From Deinococcus malanensis (GTDB lineage Bacteria; Deinococcota; Deinococci; Deinococcales; Deinococcaceae), in the NCBI RefSeq assembly GCF_014647655.1, contig NZ_BMPP01000013.1, positions 1 through 64,000 of the forward strand: 64,000 bases of DNA, given 5' to 3'. The stretch's first letter is position 1. Each line of letters begins with the position of its first letter. Shown here piece after piece: positions 55,754-64,000 of the stretch. Made by a program: the position numbers and the translations under genes. The notes under the pieces are model-generated. The model saw only the letters and a program-made list of their open reading frames with translations, made no database searches and was not told where the DNA came from.

Positions 55754-56475
55754 GCGGCCCAGTATGGACGAGCGTACAGAGTGGTTTTTCCGCCTGACCC
55801 CCTGGTTCTTCAGGAACCCTTAAGTCACGATGGCCTGGGCAAATTCAGGCTATCCAGTAAAGGAGAGCCACCGGCCAGTCGGACCTCCAGATCTATACAT
55901 GAGGGGGGACAGAGGCAGAGCGGTCCACCAGTGTTCGTCTGGACTCAGGTGATTCGGCGGCTGCCTGATGCCTCGTCCTTCTGCCCGGTATTGCCTGGAT
56001 GCCTATTTGCTGGCTTCCTGCATGACTGCAAGCAGCAGCATAAAATTGATACCCAAGAGAATATTTGTGACCCGGGCAACTTCCGCGTCTGGCCACCGTG
56101 ATTTTGTTTTCCGACGTTTTCGTCTTGCCACAGGGCCGCAAGCCTAGCATCACACGTCAGTGACTAACTCGGAGACTGACCGCAGGCGGCGCATCGGGAG
56201 TAGAAGCCGCGTTCGCATAACGTCGGAGAGCAGTTTTCATGCTCGTGGCCCGTCAGACATCAGGCTTTTCTGGATAGAACGGTAAAGCCCAGCGCGCGAT
56301 GATGTCTTTTTCCAACGATGTGCGGTCCGCCGCAGCCCGGCCAGTGACCGATAGACCTGCAGGCGACAGTCACGCCGTGGAGGTGGGCTGGTCTGTCCAC
56401 CTTCTGCCACGGGCGGCTTGCGTGCACACGCCACTGCGGCATAAGGATAGAGAGCGGAACCGTGTCAGACGGGGT
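55754..56475. other. Long intergenic stretch, nothing recognised
   Basis: Lower G+C than neighbouring genes, with no frame having start support. It ends in the small gene at 56476. A promoter for the secreted protein may lie at about 55755-55800 on the minus strand. Confidence 0.35.
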
Positions 56476-56778
56476 TCAGATGTAGGGTTCTGCAGCCGTC
56501 AGACAACCCACATGCTGTCCAGCAGGAGTTCCACTTGCGGTCCAGCTGCCGCTGCCTGCTGAATGGTCCTTGCGGAGGGCCTCACTGATGAAGGTCAGTT
56601 CGCTCAGCAACTGGTGGATGTCTTCGGTCGACTCCATGTCTGCCCGGTTCTGGAGCGCTTCGAGACGGTCAAGCAGGGGCTGGTCTTCAAGGTCGAGGGC
56701 CAGTATCCGGGCTGTGGCGATAACGCGTTGGAGGAGCCCTGCCATACCTGAAGCTAAACCATCTGCCGTCACAAACAT
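56476..56778 (-). CDS. Small hypothetical helical protein, about 100 aa
   Basis: Not recognised. From the ATG at 56778 the product is helical (MFVTADGLASGMAGLLQRVI ... LALDLEDQPLLDRLEALQNRADMESTEDIHQLLSELTFISEAL) with a short Gly/Ser tail. The leucine spacing could give a coiled-coil or helical bundle. The longer frame to 56928 has a less protein-like N-terminus. No ribosome site stands out. Confidence 0.4.
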   Translation of the reverse strand: MFVTADGLASGMAGLLQRVIATARILALDLEDQPLLDRLEALQNRADMESTEDIHQLLSELTFISEALRKDHSAGSGSWTASGTPAGQHVGCLTAAEPYI

Positions 56779-57315
56779 CTTTCTTGCCCAGGATTTCTCT
56801 GGTCCTAAAGGCCATGAACAGGGTCGCCCGCTGCGAAGTGCGGCATGTCTCGCAACGGGCCTGGGCGAGCGCAGTGCGCGCAGTAGGCCGCCAAAACTGG
56901 TCTGGCAATCCGCCGCTGCCCGCGTCACTGAGACACTCTACGAACTGGGCGAAACCAGCGCACTCCAGTCGGGACGGGTATTGCTGCGGTCATTCGGGGA
57001 TGCCCGCGCAGCAATGCTTCACATCATTTGCGTGCAGGTATTGATGAGAACGCCGGTCGTGCTCTGCTGAAGGCGAAATCAGCAGGTGTGATGACGTAGA
57101 TCATCTGGAACATGCAAATCCCCCTACGTTTTGAAGGGGCAGATGGTCGGCACCCAGGTTCTGGCCGTTCACGAGCGTCGCCTGACACGGCAGTGGTAGA
57201 GCGTCATTTGCGCGAAAGGTTAAAAGAGGGCAGGTCGATCTCACGATGCTGGTGGCTGAAGGTCTGTTAGGAGGATGACAGGGGGAAGCTCACCTGCTGC
57301 TGCTGCAATGCCTTC
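56779..57315. other. Unassigned stretch
   Basis: No supported gene. AGGAGG at 57270-57275 is not followed by a matching start. Short palindromes are present but not striking. Confidence 0.35.
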
Positions 57316-57483
57316 ATGGATACCCAGAACGAACCGGCTCCCCAGACCAGCGAAGACCTTGAAGTGAGGAAGACCCGCCTTCGACAGGTGATTGATGCTG
57401 GCGGAAAAGACACGCTGTCTGAGGATGACTACCTCTTCGCGGTGAAGAATGCGCTGATCCTGGACGGGCAAACCGAAGCCTAA
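57316..57483 (+). CDS. Small protein, 55 aa
   Basis: Not recognised. The sequence MDTQNEPAPQTSEDLEVRKT, then RLRQVIDAGGKDTLSEDDYLFAVKNALILDGQTEA, is acidic and helical, with a natural-looking composition. TGCAAT lies 6 nt before the ATG, a possible leaderless -10. The region around it is otherwise non-coding. It could be the N-terminal piece of a longer lost gene or a real small protein. Confidence 0.45.
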   Translation: MDTQNEPAPQTSEDLEVRKTRLRQVIDAGGKDTLSEDDYLFAVKNALILDGQTEA

Positions 57484-58001
57484 GCCCTGCAGACGGCAAG
57501 CCCAGGCAGTTTTCTCATGGCCATGAGCGCCGAGCAACCTGTTGACTTCCTGAGCGCGGTGAACTTAGAAGCTGCGCGGGCGATGGCGCCAATAGCTCTG
57601 AACTTCTGACCTGTCCTCTGCCCACGAGGGTACCGGCTGAAAGGCCACCAGTTCTTTTTGAGGCTTCTCCTGGCGGTGGAACGAGGCGGATCTATATTCT
57701 GGCCTGCATCTCGAACTGCGCCAAGGTGCCGGAGCTGGACAGTGAAAGCCCTCATTAGCTGCCGTCCATCTCATTGGCCCCATTTGCCCGGTTCCACCTA
57801 CGCGCCCCGCACACCATGGCCGACCGGGGCAGTATTCGCCGTATGATCGCCATGCACAACATCCGCAGATGGCCTTGAGTCGGGCGAGGGCTGTTTCCGT
57901 ATCGCCATTGGCAAGGGCCTCCCGGGAGTTAATTTCCATGGTCCATCTGCCGTCTCAGAATAAGAAGGCCACCTTGCGGTCAACAGCCAGGAGAACACCA
58001 T
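57484..58001. other. Unassigned stretch before the S10 peptidase
   Basis: On the minus strand around 57870-57939 a gene-like start (MEINSREALANGDTETALARL) degenerates after about 26 codons, probably a remnant. The rest has no supported gene. The ribosome site GGAGAACACC of the peptidase gene is at the right end. Confidence 0.35.
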
Positions 58002-59531
58002 ATGAGCAATGATCGGGAAGAAACGCGTGATCAGACCCACGTGGACGTGAAGGTTCGGATGCCGGACGCCGAAGGGAAGGAAGACAGGAAACCGCGTGAC
58101 GAGGTGCGGGTAACCCACCACCGCATCAGCGTGGGCGGGCGCGAGATGGCCTACACCGTGACGACCGGGACCATGGTGCTGGCCGAGGAACAGCATTCCA
58201 AAACGGGAGAGTCTGAGGGCCACAAGCCACGGGCGCAGGTGTTTTTCGTGGCCTATGCGCTTGACGGTGACCACGATCCGCGCAGCCGGCCGGTGACGTT
58301 CAGCTTCAACGGTGGCCCAGGCAGCAGCTCGGTCTGGCTTCACCTGGGCCTGCTGGGACCTCGCCGGGTGGCCATGGGAGACGCCGGTGCGCTGACCGGG
58401 CCGCCCTATGACCTTACCGACAACGAATTTACGCTGCTGACCCACTCGGACCTGGTCTTTATCGACCCGGTCAGTACCGGGTACTCGCGTGTGACCGAAG
58501 GAGAGAAGCCTGGCGACTTTCACGGCTTTCAGAAGGATATCGAGTCCGTCGGCGACTTTATCCGGCTGTGGACCAGCCGGGCAGGCCGCTGGCTCAGCCC
58601 CAAGTTCCTGATTGGCGAGAGCTACGGCACCACGCGGGCTGCAGGGCTCAGCGGTTACCTGCAGGAACGTCACGGAATGTTCCTGAACGGCATCATGCTG
58701 ATCAGCTCCATCCTGGATTTTTCGACGGTGGATTTTACACCCGGCCATGATCTGCCGTATCTCGTTCACCTGCCGACCGCAGCGGCCAGCGCGTGGTACC
58801 ACGGCAAAACCAGCCGTGAGCGCTCCCTGGCCGAAGTCCTGCGTGAGGCCGAAGCATTTGCGGACGGCGACTACGCCCGCGCGCTGCATGCCGGGGCGCG
58901 CCTTGGACAGGAAGAACGGGAGCAGATTGCCAGACGCTACGCCGAGTTGACCGGACTCAGCACGGAGTTTGTGCTGCGCAACGATCTGCGAGTTACGCTT
59001 CCCCGGTTCTGCAAGGAACTGCTGCGTGACGAGGGCCGGACTGTGGGCCGGCTCGACAGCCGCTTTACCGGGATCGACCGGGACATGGGGGGCGAGAGCG
59101 GCGAGTACGACCCCAGCATGAGCGCTATTCTCGGGCCCTATACCGCTGCGATGAACCACTATGTCCGGATCGAACTGGGATTCGAGTCGGACCTTCCCTA
59201 CGAGATCCTGACCGGTCGGGTGCGGCCCTGGAGCTACAAGGAATTCGAGAACCGGCACGTGCGTGTCTCGGACACCCTGCGAAAAGCCATGCACCAGAAT
59301 CCGCATCTGAAGGTCCTGGTGGCCTCCGGCTATTTTGATTTCGCCACGCCCTATCACGCCACGCGCCACACGCTCGATCACCTGCAGCTCGACCCCGGGC
59401 TGCGTGGAAACCTGCGAGAAACTTTCTATGAGGCCGGACACATGATGTATGTGGCGCTACCCAGCCTGGAGCGGCAGGCAGCAGACCTGGCGGCGTTTAT
59501 TCAGTGGGCACGCGGAATGGAGACAGGTTAA
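58002..59531 (+). CDS. Serine carboxypeptidase-like S10-family peptidase
   Basis: 509 aa. Alpha/beta hydrolase of the S10 type: FSFNGGPGSSSVWLHLG oxyanion loop, nucleophile S207 in FLIGESYGTTRA, Asp446 in ASGYFDFATPY and His480 in EAGHMMY. No signal peptide is visible (MSNDREETRDQTHVDVKV), so it would be cytoplasmic, unlike the exported eukaryotic carboxypeptidases. It removes C-terminal residues from peptides, or acts as an acyltransferase or esterase in some relatives. GGAGAACACC precedes the ATG. The gene stands alone. Confidence 0.9.
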   Translation: MSNDREETRDQTHVDVKVRMPDAEGKEDRKPRDEVRVTHHRISVGGREMAYTVTTGTMVLAEEQHSKTGESEGHKPRAQVFFVAYALDGDHDPRSRPVTFSFNGGPGSSSVWLHLGLLGPRRVAMGDAGALTGPPYDLTDNEFTLLTHSDLVFIDPVSTGYSRVTEGEKPGDFHGFQKDIESVGDFIRLWTSRAGRWLSPKFLIGESYGTTRAAGLSGYLQERHGMFLNGIMLISSILDFSTVDFTPGHDLPYLVHLPTAAASAWYHGKTSRERSLAEVLREAEAFADGDYARALHAGARLGQEEREQIARRYAELTGLSTEFVLRNDLRVTLPRFCKELLRDEGRTVGRLDSRFTGIDRDMGGESGEYDPSMSAILGPYTAAMNHYVRIELGFESDLPYEILTGRVRPWSYKEFENRHVRVSDTLRKAMHQNPHLKVLVASGYFDFATPYHATRHTLDHLQLDPGLRGNLRETFYEAGHMMYVALPSLERQAADLAAFIQWARGMETG

Positions 59532-59736
59532 GGAAGGAGAAGATTTACCTGCACCCCCACTGACTTCGATTCCAGGTCACCCGGCTGCCCGTTACACCTG
59601 AAACGACCGCCCCTCTGTACCAAGTAGGACTGCACACAGCTGGTCAGGCTCAGGGCCCAACACCAAAGATATTCTCTTCCAAGGGTAAAGCTTTTCGTAT
59701 CTGCTTCACTTGGCCCAGGCTCTATCCTTGGGCGAG

Positions 59737-60168
59737 ATGCCCGCGCCTTACCGTTACCTGCTGGTCGACGACAATCCGACGGATACGCTTCTTGCTCAGG
59801 AAGCTTTCGGGGAAGTCTGTCCAGCCTGCAATCTGACCTGTGTGCAGAGTGGACACGAGGCCCTGGAGCTTCTGAAGGCGGGCGCTGTGAAACCCGACGT
59901 CATCCTGCTGGACATCAACATGCCTGGCATGAGTGGCTTCGAGATGCTCGAGCGTCTCAAGAAGGATTCAGAGTTGCGGACGATTCCAGTGGTGATGCTC
60001 TCGACGTCGAACGCCCAGAGTGATATCAGCCAGGCGTACAGCCTGCACGCCAGTTCGTACCTTGTGAAGTCGGCCGCCTTTGACACTTTTCTGGAGCAGG
60101 TCGAAGCGTTCCTGCGCTACTGGCAGGCCAACCGCGTGCTGGCGGACGAGTCGACCGCAGGCAGATAA
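59737..60168 (+). CDS. Single-domain response regulator, Rcp1-like
   Basis: 143 aa. Receiver motifs are YLLVDDNPTDTLLAQEAF, VILLDINMPGMSGFEML with the phospho-Asp, VVMLSTSNAQ and YLVKSAAF. It is the paralogue of the receiver at 27960 and shares its CPxCxLTCV patch. The ATG at 59737 is chosen; the frame extends nine codons upstream to a TTG. TATCCT about 8 nt before the ATG may be a leaderless box. No kinase or output gene is nearby. Confidence 0.88.
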   Translation: MPAPYRYLLVDDNPTDTLLAQEAFGEVCPACNLTCVQSGHEALELLKAGAVKPDVILLDINMPGMSGFEMLERLKKDSELRTIPVVMLSTSNAQSDISQAYSLHASSYLVKSAAFDTFLEQVEAFLRYWQANRVLADESTAGR

Positions 60169-60270
60169 CTTCGGACATGGGGAAGCCACGAGATTGACGA
60201 GCACCTCGGGAGTTGCCGCCGCGCCGTAGTGTGCTGGCGACCGCCTGGAGGTCGTTCCCCGGCATGCCTC

Positions 60271-60987
60271 TCACCGGAGTGTCGCGGCAGCTGGACCCGG
60301 CTCGTTCAATACGGTCAACGCCAGTGCACGCTGAAATTCATGGTGGCTATCCAGAGTATGGGCGGCGCCAGCTTCGGCCAGTTCACGGCTACTTCCGCCG
60401 TGCATGTGCCCGCCGGCCAGCAGACCCCACACGGTCGCACCGGCAGCCACACCCGCCTGGACGCCCAGCACGCTGTCTTCGATCACCAGGCACCGTTCAG
60501 GCTGGACGCCGAGCCGGGCTGCGGCCACCAGATACAGATCAGGAAGCGGCTTCCCGCGCCCCTGCACATGCGCCGGGTCATACACATGATGGCCTGCGAG
60601 GTCAGCCAGCCCCGCCGCCTGCAATTTCAGATGCAGGCGGTCACGCTGGCTGTTGCTGACAACGGCAGTCGGTATTCCCGCTGCCTGCAATGAGCGCAGG
60701 CTCTGCTCGGCTCCTGGCAGGGCGGTCACGGTCTGGAAGGCCTGGAGCAACCGGGTATCCAGGCTGGTCTCGAAACTTGCTGGCCTGTCCCAGGCGTGCT
60801 CGGTACGCAGCCAGTCGAAGACTCCGGTCAGGGTCTGGCCGATGGCGCCTTTCATAAACGCGTGTGGAGTCAGGCTTAGTCCGTGCTCAGCCAGAACCTC
60901 GATCCACACCCTGTTGGCCAGCAGTTCGCTGTCTATCAGGACGCCGTCAAGGTCAAACAGGACCGCACCAAAAGCCGGGTGACTCAT
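60271..60987 (-). CDS. HAD-superfamily phosphatase, beta-phosphoglucomutase-like
   Basis: 238 aa. Haloacid dehalogenase motifs: D12 and D14 in [15 protein letters not shown] in VVSNSQRD, Lys in QGRGKPLPD and Asp in [14 protein letters not shown] four-helix cap follows motif I, subfamily IA. It is a phosphatase or mutase for a sugar phosphate or similar small molecule (GPH/YniC/PgmB group). TACAGT lies 8 nt upstream of the ATG on the minus strand. Convergent with the receiver gene. Confidence 0.9.
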   Translation of the reverse strand: MSHPAFGAVLFDLDGVLIDSELLANRVWIEVLAEHGLSLTPHAFMKGAIGQTLTGVFDWLRTEHAWDRPASFETSLDTRLLQAFQTVTALPGAEQSLRSLQAAGIPTAVVSNSQRDRLHLKLQAAGLADLAGHHVYDPAHVQGRGKPLPDLYLVAAARLGVQPERCLVIEDSVLGVQAGVAAGATVWGLLAGGHMHGGSSRELAEAGAAHTLDSHHEFQRALALTVLNEPGPAAATLR

Positions 60988-61183
60988 GCTACGACACTGT
61001 ACCTGGAGCGTGAACCATAGGTTTGCTGCGTGAGGCCTGGCCGGGAGAACAGTGGGCCATGGAAGGCCGTATCGTGCCCCCGCGCATCAGCCTCGGCATG
61101 CTCGAATTGCGCTCCCGCGTCTCGCATACCCCACGGGCACGCTGCGGAGCTGACTTGACCAGAATCTGGACGGCGCCAGCCTG

Positions 61184-61654
61184 TCAGGGCAAATCCAGCC
61201 ATTTCAGGTTGAAGAATGACTGCGGTAACAGCCGATCCTCTATTTCGCGTTGTGCGGCCTGCCGATCCTCGGAGGTGTTCCACGGGCCGGTCAGGAGGAA
61301 CACCGGGTCGCTCATGGTCTGTGGCGCTTCCAGCACGACAACCATTGCCCGGTGCTGCTCGAAAAGATACGTCGTCAGGACACACAGACCTTCGGGAACC
61401 GCCTCCCAATCTTAAGGAACCAGAATCACAGCTGATGGATGCAGAACCGGGCTACACGCCTGGAGAAGGATCTGGGCATCGTCATGCACCTGTCTGAGTT
61501 CACTGGCCGGGAACTCCCTTCTGGCTTCCAGGTAGCGGGTGCGCAGGGCCTGGATCTGCGGTGTGAGGATGTCGTGACCTGTATTGGTCACCACAAGCTG
61601 GATCTCGGTTAGTGCCCTCAGGGCTGAACGACGAATTGTTTCCAGATTCTCCAC
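61184..61654 (-). pseudogene. Hypothetical gene interrupted by an in-frame TAA
   Basis: From the GTG at 61654 the frame encodes an 80-aa helical piece (MENLETIRRSALRALTEIQL ... LRQVHDDAQILLQACSPVLHPSAVILVP) ending in TAA at 61412-61414. The same frame continues without further stops for 76 codons (DWEAVPEGLCVLTTYLFEQH ... SDPVFLLTGPWNTSEDRQAA ... SFFNLKWLDLP) to TGA at 61184. No ATG with a ribosome site opens the second part. The simplest reading is one ~156-aa protein with a nonsense codon. Two separate small genes, or stop-codon readthrough, remain possible. Family not recognised. Confidence 0.55.
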
Positions 61655-61838
61655 TGCTCCGGTAGCGGAGCAAGCTCCGTCACTATTCCTGGTATGCGAT
61701 TTCCATCGTGAAGGGTTTTCCGGCGGCAGAATTCCGAAAGGACCGGCCCACGGCAGCATGACTCCCGTGCACCGTCACAGGAAGGACCCGCCAGGCCGTG
61801 GCGCATCACCTCATCCTCAGAGCCGCACCTGAGCGCAG

Positions 61839-62615
61839 TTACTTGGGGGAGGCGGGCAGAACCGTAGGGGCCTGCTCCTGCAGTTCGCTGCGGGTGAGGC
61901 TGAGGTGGAGTTGCTGGTAGGCCGTGGGATGCCACTCAAAATCACCCGGCGGTAGAAACGAGGGGGCAGGGACCTCGCCTTCAAGGATGGCTTCGAGCGC
62001 CTCCGGATGAACCGACCAGGCACTGACCAGCAGCAGCGCTGGGAGGGAATCCGGAGCAATGCCCTGGGCCTTCAGGTCATCATCACTCTGTGCCATCAGT
62101 CTGACCGTGTCCCGCGTTTCGTGGTGCCGGAGAGCCGCGAGCCGCACGCCGTTGTGTTGCACATAGTGTTCGAGGGGCAGGCCGAAAGACTGCCTGTACA
62201 CCTCGGAGAACCACAGGACCCGCCCTTCGGCATTGTGGGCCGTGAGGGGGGTCAGGGTCTCCTGTTCGTGCTGGAACGGCTGACCCTGGCCAAGCAGGTA
62301 TCCAGCCTCGTTCAGCTCGGCGTGCAGGCCCAGGTGTTCGTCCTGGCTTGGGTTGCTGGGCTGCACCGTATGCGCCAGGAGGTACCGGTCGGCCGGGGTG
62401 TTCAAGTCGAAATTGCCCCCACGACCGTAGGCGCGTGGCCCGTTGATAACAAACGTTTCCCTTCCGGCTGGGCCAGTGAGGGTAAAGACATCCACCGGCT
62501 GCTGAAGTTCAGTTGGCCTGTGCAGGTTAAGGTCGCCAGCGGGCGTGCTCAGGCGGTAGGTGCCGGGGAACGCGCAGAGATCGGAAATCAGGTGTCGCAG
62601 GGGCTGTCGGGCCAT
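61839..62615 (-). CDS. Hypothetical protein, 258 aa
   Basis: Not recognised. Soluble, no signal peptide. The sequence starts MARQPLRHLISDLCAFPGTY and includes HLGLHAELNEAGYLLGQGQPF and LWFSEVYRQSFGLPLEHYVQHNGVRL, suggesting an alpha/beta protein with several His and Asp that could bind metal or a nucleotide. No catalytic motif stands out. A GTG or ATG start with little upstream space; the divergent gene starts 80 nt away. Confidence 0.6.
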   Translation of the reverse strand: MARQPLRHLISDLCAFPGTYRLSTPAGDLNLHRPTELQQPVDVFTLTGPAGRETFVINGPRAYGRGGNFDLNTPADRYLLAHTVQPSNPSQDEHLGLHAELNEAGYLLGQGQPFQHEQETLTPLTAHNAEGRVLWFSEVYRQSFGLPLEHYVQHNGVRLAALRHHETRDTVRLMAQSDDDLKAQGIAPDSLPALLLVSAWSVHPEALEAILEGEVPAPSFLPPGDFEWHPTAYQQLHLSLTRSELQEQAPTVLPASPK

Positions 62616-62695
62616 GAAAATCAGTGTCTCCCCGGGGTCTCAGTGTGTGGAGGCACATAGTAGCAGCGCAAGCCCGCCGCTACCCTGGGCCCGGT

Positions 62696-63028
62696 ATGAC
62701 CGCCGCGCGGGAAGTGTTCGGGTATAAACGCCTGGCTCTGAGTGAAAGGCTTGAGCCTCGCCACGGCGCGCCGGTGGCCAGTCAGGCTGAAAGATCCATC
62801 GGCGGCTTCGTGCATGGAAGCGAACTGAGCCTGGCCGATGCCTCGCGCCTGACCGGAATGCCGGAATATCTCGAGAGCTGGACCATTGTTCCCCTGACCC
62901 GTGGACGGCTGGTGGTGGCCTGGGTGGAAAGTCTGGGCCTGCACGATCTGGAGGTCAGCATGCACTGGCACGAGATCGAGATTATGGCAGCAGAGCTGGA
63001 AGGTATCCGGACCGTTCTGCTGGCCTGA
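62696..63028 (+). CDS. Hypothetical protein, 110 aa
   Basis: Not recognised. From the ATG at 62696 (MTAAREVFGYKRLALSERLE) the protein alternates short helices and strands (GFVHGSELSLADASRLTG; YLESWTIVPLTRGRLVVAWVESLGLHDLEVSMHWHEIEIMAAELEG). TACCCT lies 9 nt upstream. Divergent from the 258-aa gene, with which it may share a regulatory region. Confidence 0.55.
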   Translation: MTAAREVFGYKRLALSERLEPRHGAPVASQAERSIGGFVHGSELSLADASRLTGMPEYLESWTIVPLTRGRLVVAWVESLGLHDLEVSMHWHEIEIMAAELEGIRTVLLA

Positions 63029-63343
63029 GCTTGCCCGGGGGGCAGGGAACGACCAGTCGCCTCGGGGCATGTGGTGATGTTGTCACCTGGAGTAGGGTTT
63101 GTCTCGCGAGGTTGTGGTGTGCAGAACTGTTTCCCCAGCAGCCAGACCTGTCCTCTTCATCTTTCGGGGGAGGACACCGGCAGAGCTTACCCTCGACACC
63201 CTCTTTACATCGCTCTGAGGTGGTGGAGAACAACCTGCTGGCGATCCCTGGAGAACGCCACCTGAGCCGGAAACTCTGTCCTGAGAAACGGCGCTTCCAC
63301 GGAATAGGCGTAAACTCTGTGGCAACAGCCGCCAGGGCCGCAG
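63029..63343. other. Intergenic, no gene recognised
   Basis: No supported frame and no terminator that could be fixed on either side. Confidence 0.35.
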
Positions 63344-64000
63344 TCAGCGGGGTGCGTCGTTTGCTGGCGTCAATGTGACCGCGTCGATCTGAACACTTCC
63401 GGCCTCCTGAATCAACCGCAGATCATTCTCGCCGGACCGGAGCCGAACCGGCGTCGGGCGGGTGCCGAAGCTTTCCCAGGCCCCAGCCGGATAGGTCAGC
63501 TTTCTGGTACTGCCGTTCACCGCGAGGCTCTGTGTGGCCGGGCGGCCCGAGCCGTTGGAGTAACGGACGTGCAGAGTGTATGTTCCTGCCCTCGGCACCC
63601 GCGCCCGAAGTACGACGCGGTCTCCCCGGCTGTCCAGGCGCGCGGCCCGGCCCCCTGACGCGAGCGAGACCTCCCGGACCTGGACCCCGGTCAGCTGCGC
63701 CTGCTCGGCTTCGAATTCGCCGGACGGCAGGGGCCGGGCCTGTCCGAATCCCACGGGGCGTCCGAACCGTGGCGTGCCGTCCGGAGCCCAGGTGAATTTC
63801 TGAGCGCGGATGCTGCGGCCACCCCACCCCGAGCCCGCGAGCTCGTTGGCGTGGTACAGATGCCAGTCCTCCGTGCCATCCGGAGACTTGACAAAGCCGT
63901 TGTGGCCGGGGGCGTACACACTGGCCTCGTCGTTGCGCGAAAACACACAGCCGTTGGACTTTTTCCAGGCTGCCGGATCCAGAACCTCACCCTGGAGACT
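63344..64000 (-). CDS. C-terminal part of a GH43-type glycosidase with CBM
   Basis: The gene runs off the right edge; 218 codons are visible. The upper part (GEVLDPAAWKKSNGCVFSRN, then EASVYAPGHNGFVKSPDGTEDWHLYHANE) is the end of a five-bladed GH43 propeller, a fold of arabinofuranosidases and xylosidases. After the linker a carbohydrate-binding module of CBM6/35 type follows (FEAEQAQLTGVQVRE ... GTYTLHVRYSNGSG ... LRLIQEAGSVQIDAVTLTP). It acts on plant arabinan or xylan, probably outside the cell, though the signal peptide is beyond the window. The catalytic acids are also outside. Confidence 0.8.
   Translation of the reverse strand, partial: SLQGEVLDPAAWKKSNGCVFSRNDEASVYAPGHNGFVKSPDGTEDWHLYHANELAGSGWGGRSIRAQKFTWAPDGTPRFGRPVGFGQARPLPSGEFEAEQAQLTGVQVREVSLASGGRAARLDSRGDRVVLRARVPRAGTYTLHVRYSNGSGRPATQSLAVNGSTRKLTYPAGAWESFGTRPTPVRLRSGENDLRLIQEAGSVQIDAVTLTPANDAPR

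Noticed and set aside
57241..57280. AGGAGG followed by ATG at 57275
   Set aside because: The ATG directly adjoins the ribosome site without spacing and its frame does not join the 55-aa frame.

Overview
The window reads as part of a secondary replicon (plasmid or megaplasmid) of a Deinococcus species. The evidence is high G+C coding DNA; an iteron origin with a RepA-type initiator; a parAB partition operon; an HU protein with a Lys/Ala-rich tail; a lexA-imuY-DUF6504-dnaE2 mutagenesis operon of the kind known from Deinococcus deserti; Rcp1-like single-domain response regulators; and several genes whose start codon lies 5-6 nt after a TANNNT box, the leaderless-mRNA layout reported for Deinococcus. 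No rRNA, tRNA, CRISPR array or recognisable intact transposase was seen.

Layout. 1-1.06 kb: unassigned. 1.06-3.43 kb: exported isoamylase. 3.97-6.05 kb: replication origin, with 11 iterons before repA and two after it. 6.5 kb: OhrR/MarR-type regulator. 7.2-10.7 kb: a four-gene pilin-like operon resembling the Thermus PilA1-3/ComZ competence set. 11.2-12.1 kb: two small divergent genes. 12.7-14.4 kb: parA-parB bracketed by parS-like palindromes. 14.6-16.9 kb: diaminopropionate ammonia-lyase and an M20 peptidase. 17.2-20.5 kb: a TPR/winged-helix regulator and small unknown genes. 20.6-25.9 kb: the SOS mutagenesis operon. 26-30.7 kb: two response regulators, an orphan CheB and a GAF-GAF-degenerate GGDEF-winged-helix regulator. 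31.2 kb: HU. 32-36 kb: aldo/keto reductase, a TerC-family protein behind a probable Mn riboswitch, and a ChrA chromate transporter. 36.6-39.4 kb: PRC-barrel/DUF2382 stress protein, small WGxxGxxG-type exported protein and an AI-2E-family permease. 39.9-41.7 kb: decayed and small genes. 42.4-46.4 kb: exported 5'-nucleotidase, alpha/beta hydrolase and LysM-M23 peptidase. 46.4-50.2 kb: copper regulon (csoR, copZ, copA, a 136-aa protein and a Cys-rich peptide). 50.4-55.8 kb: beta-propeller protein, CcdA-like membrane protein, a coiled-coil unknown and a secreted copper-amine-oxidase-N-domain protein. 58-61 kb: S10 peptidase, a third response regulator and a HAD phosphatase. 61.2-63 kb: interrupted and hypothetical genes. 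63.3 kb to the end: the C-terminal part of a GH43 enzyme.

Together the genes give the replicon its own maintenance system and an accessory load of inducible mutagenesis, metal homeostasis (Cu, Mn, chromate), signalling, DNA uptake or pilus parts, and secreted hydrolases. The least expected signals are the parS-like/repA-promoter half-site family, the alternative-pairing leader of the terC gene, the twin CsoR operators, the Cys-rich peptide after copA and the unusual four-domain regulator. Starts were chosen from Shine-Dalgarno sequences or TANNNT boxes where visible. All family assignments rest on motif recognition without database searches.
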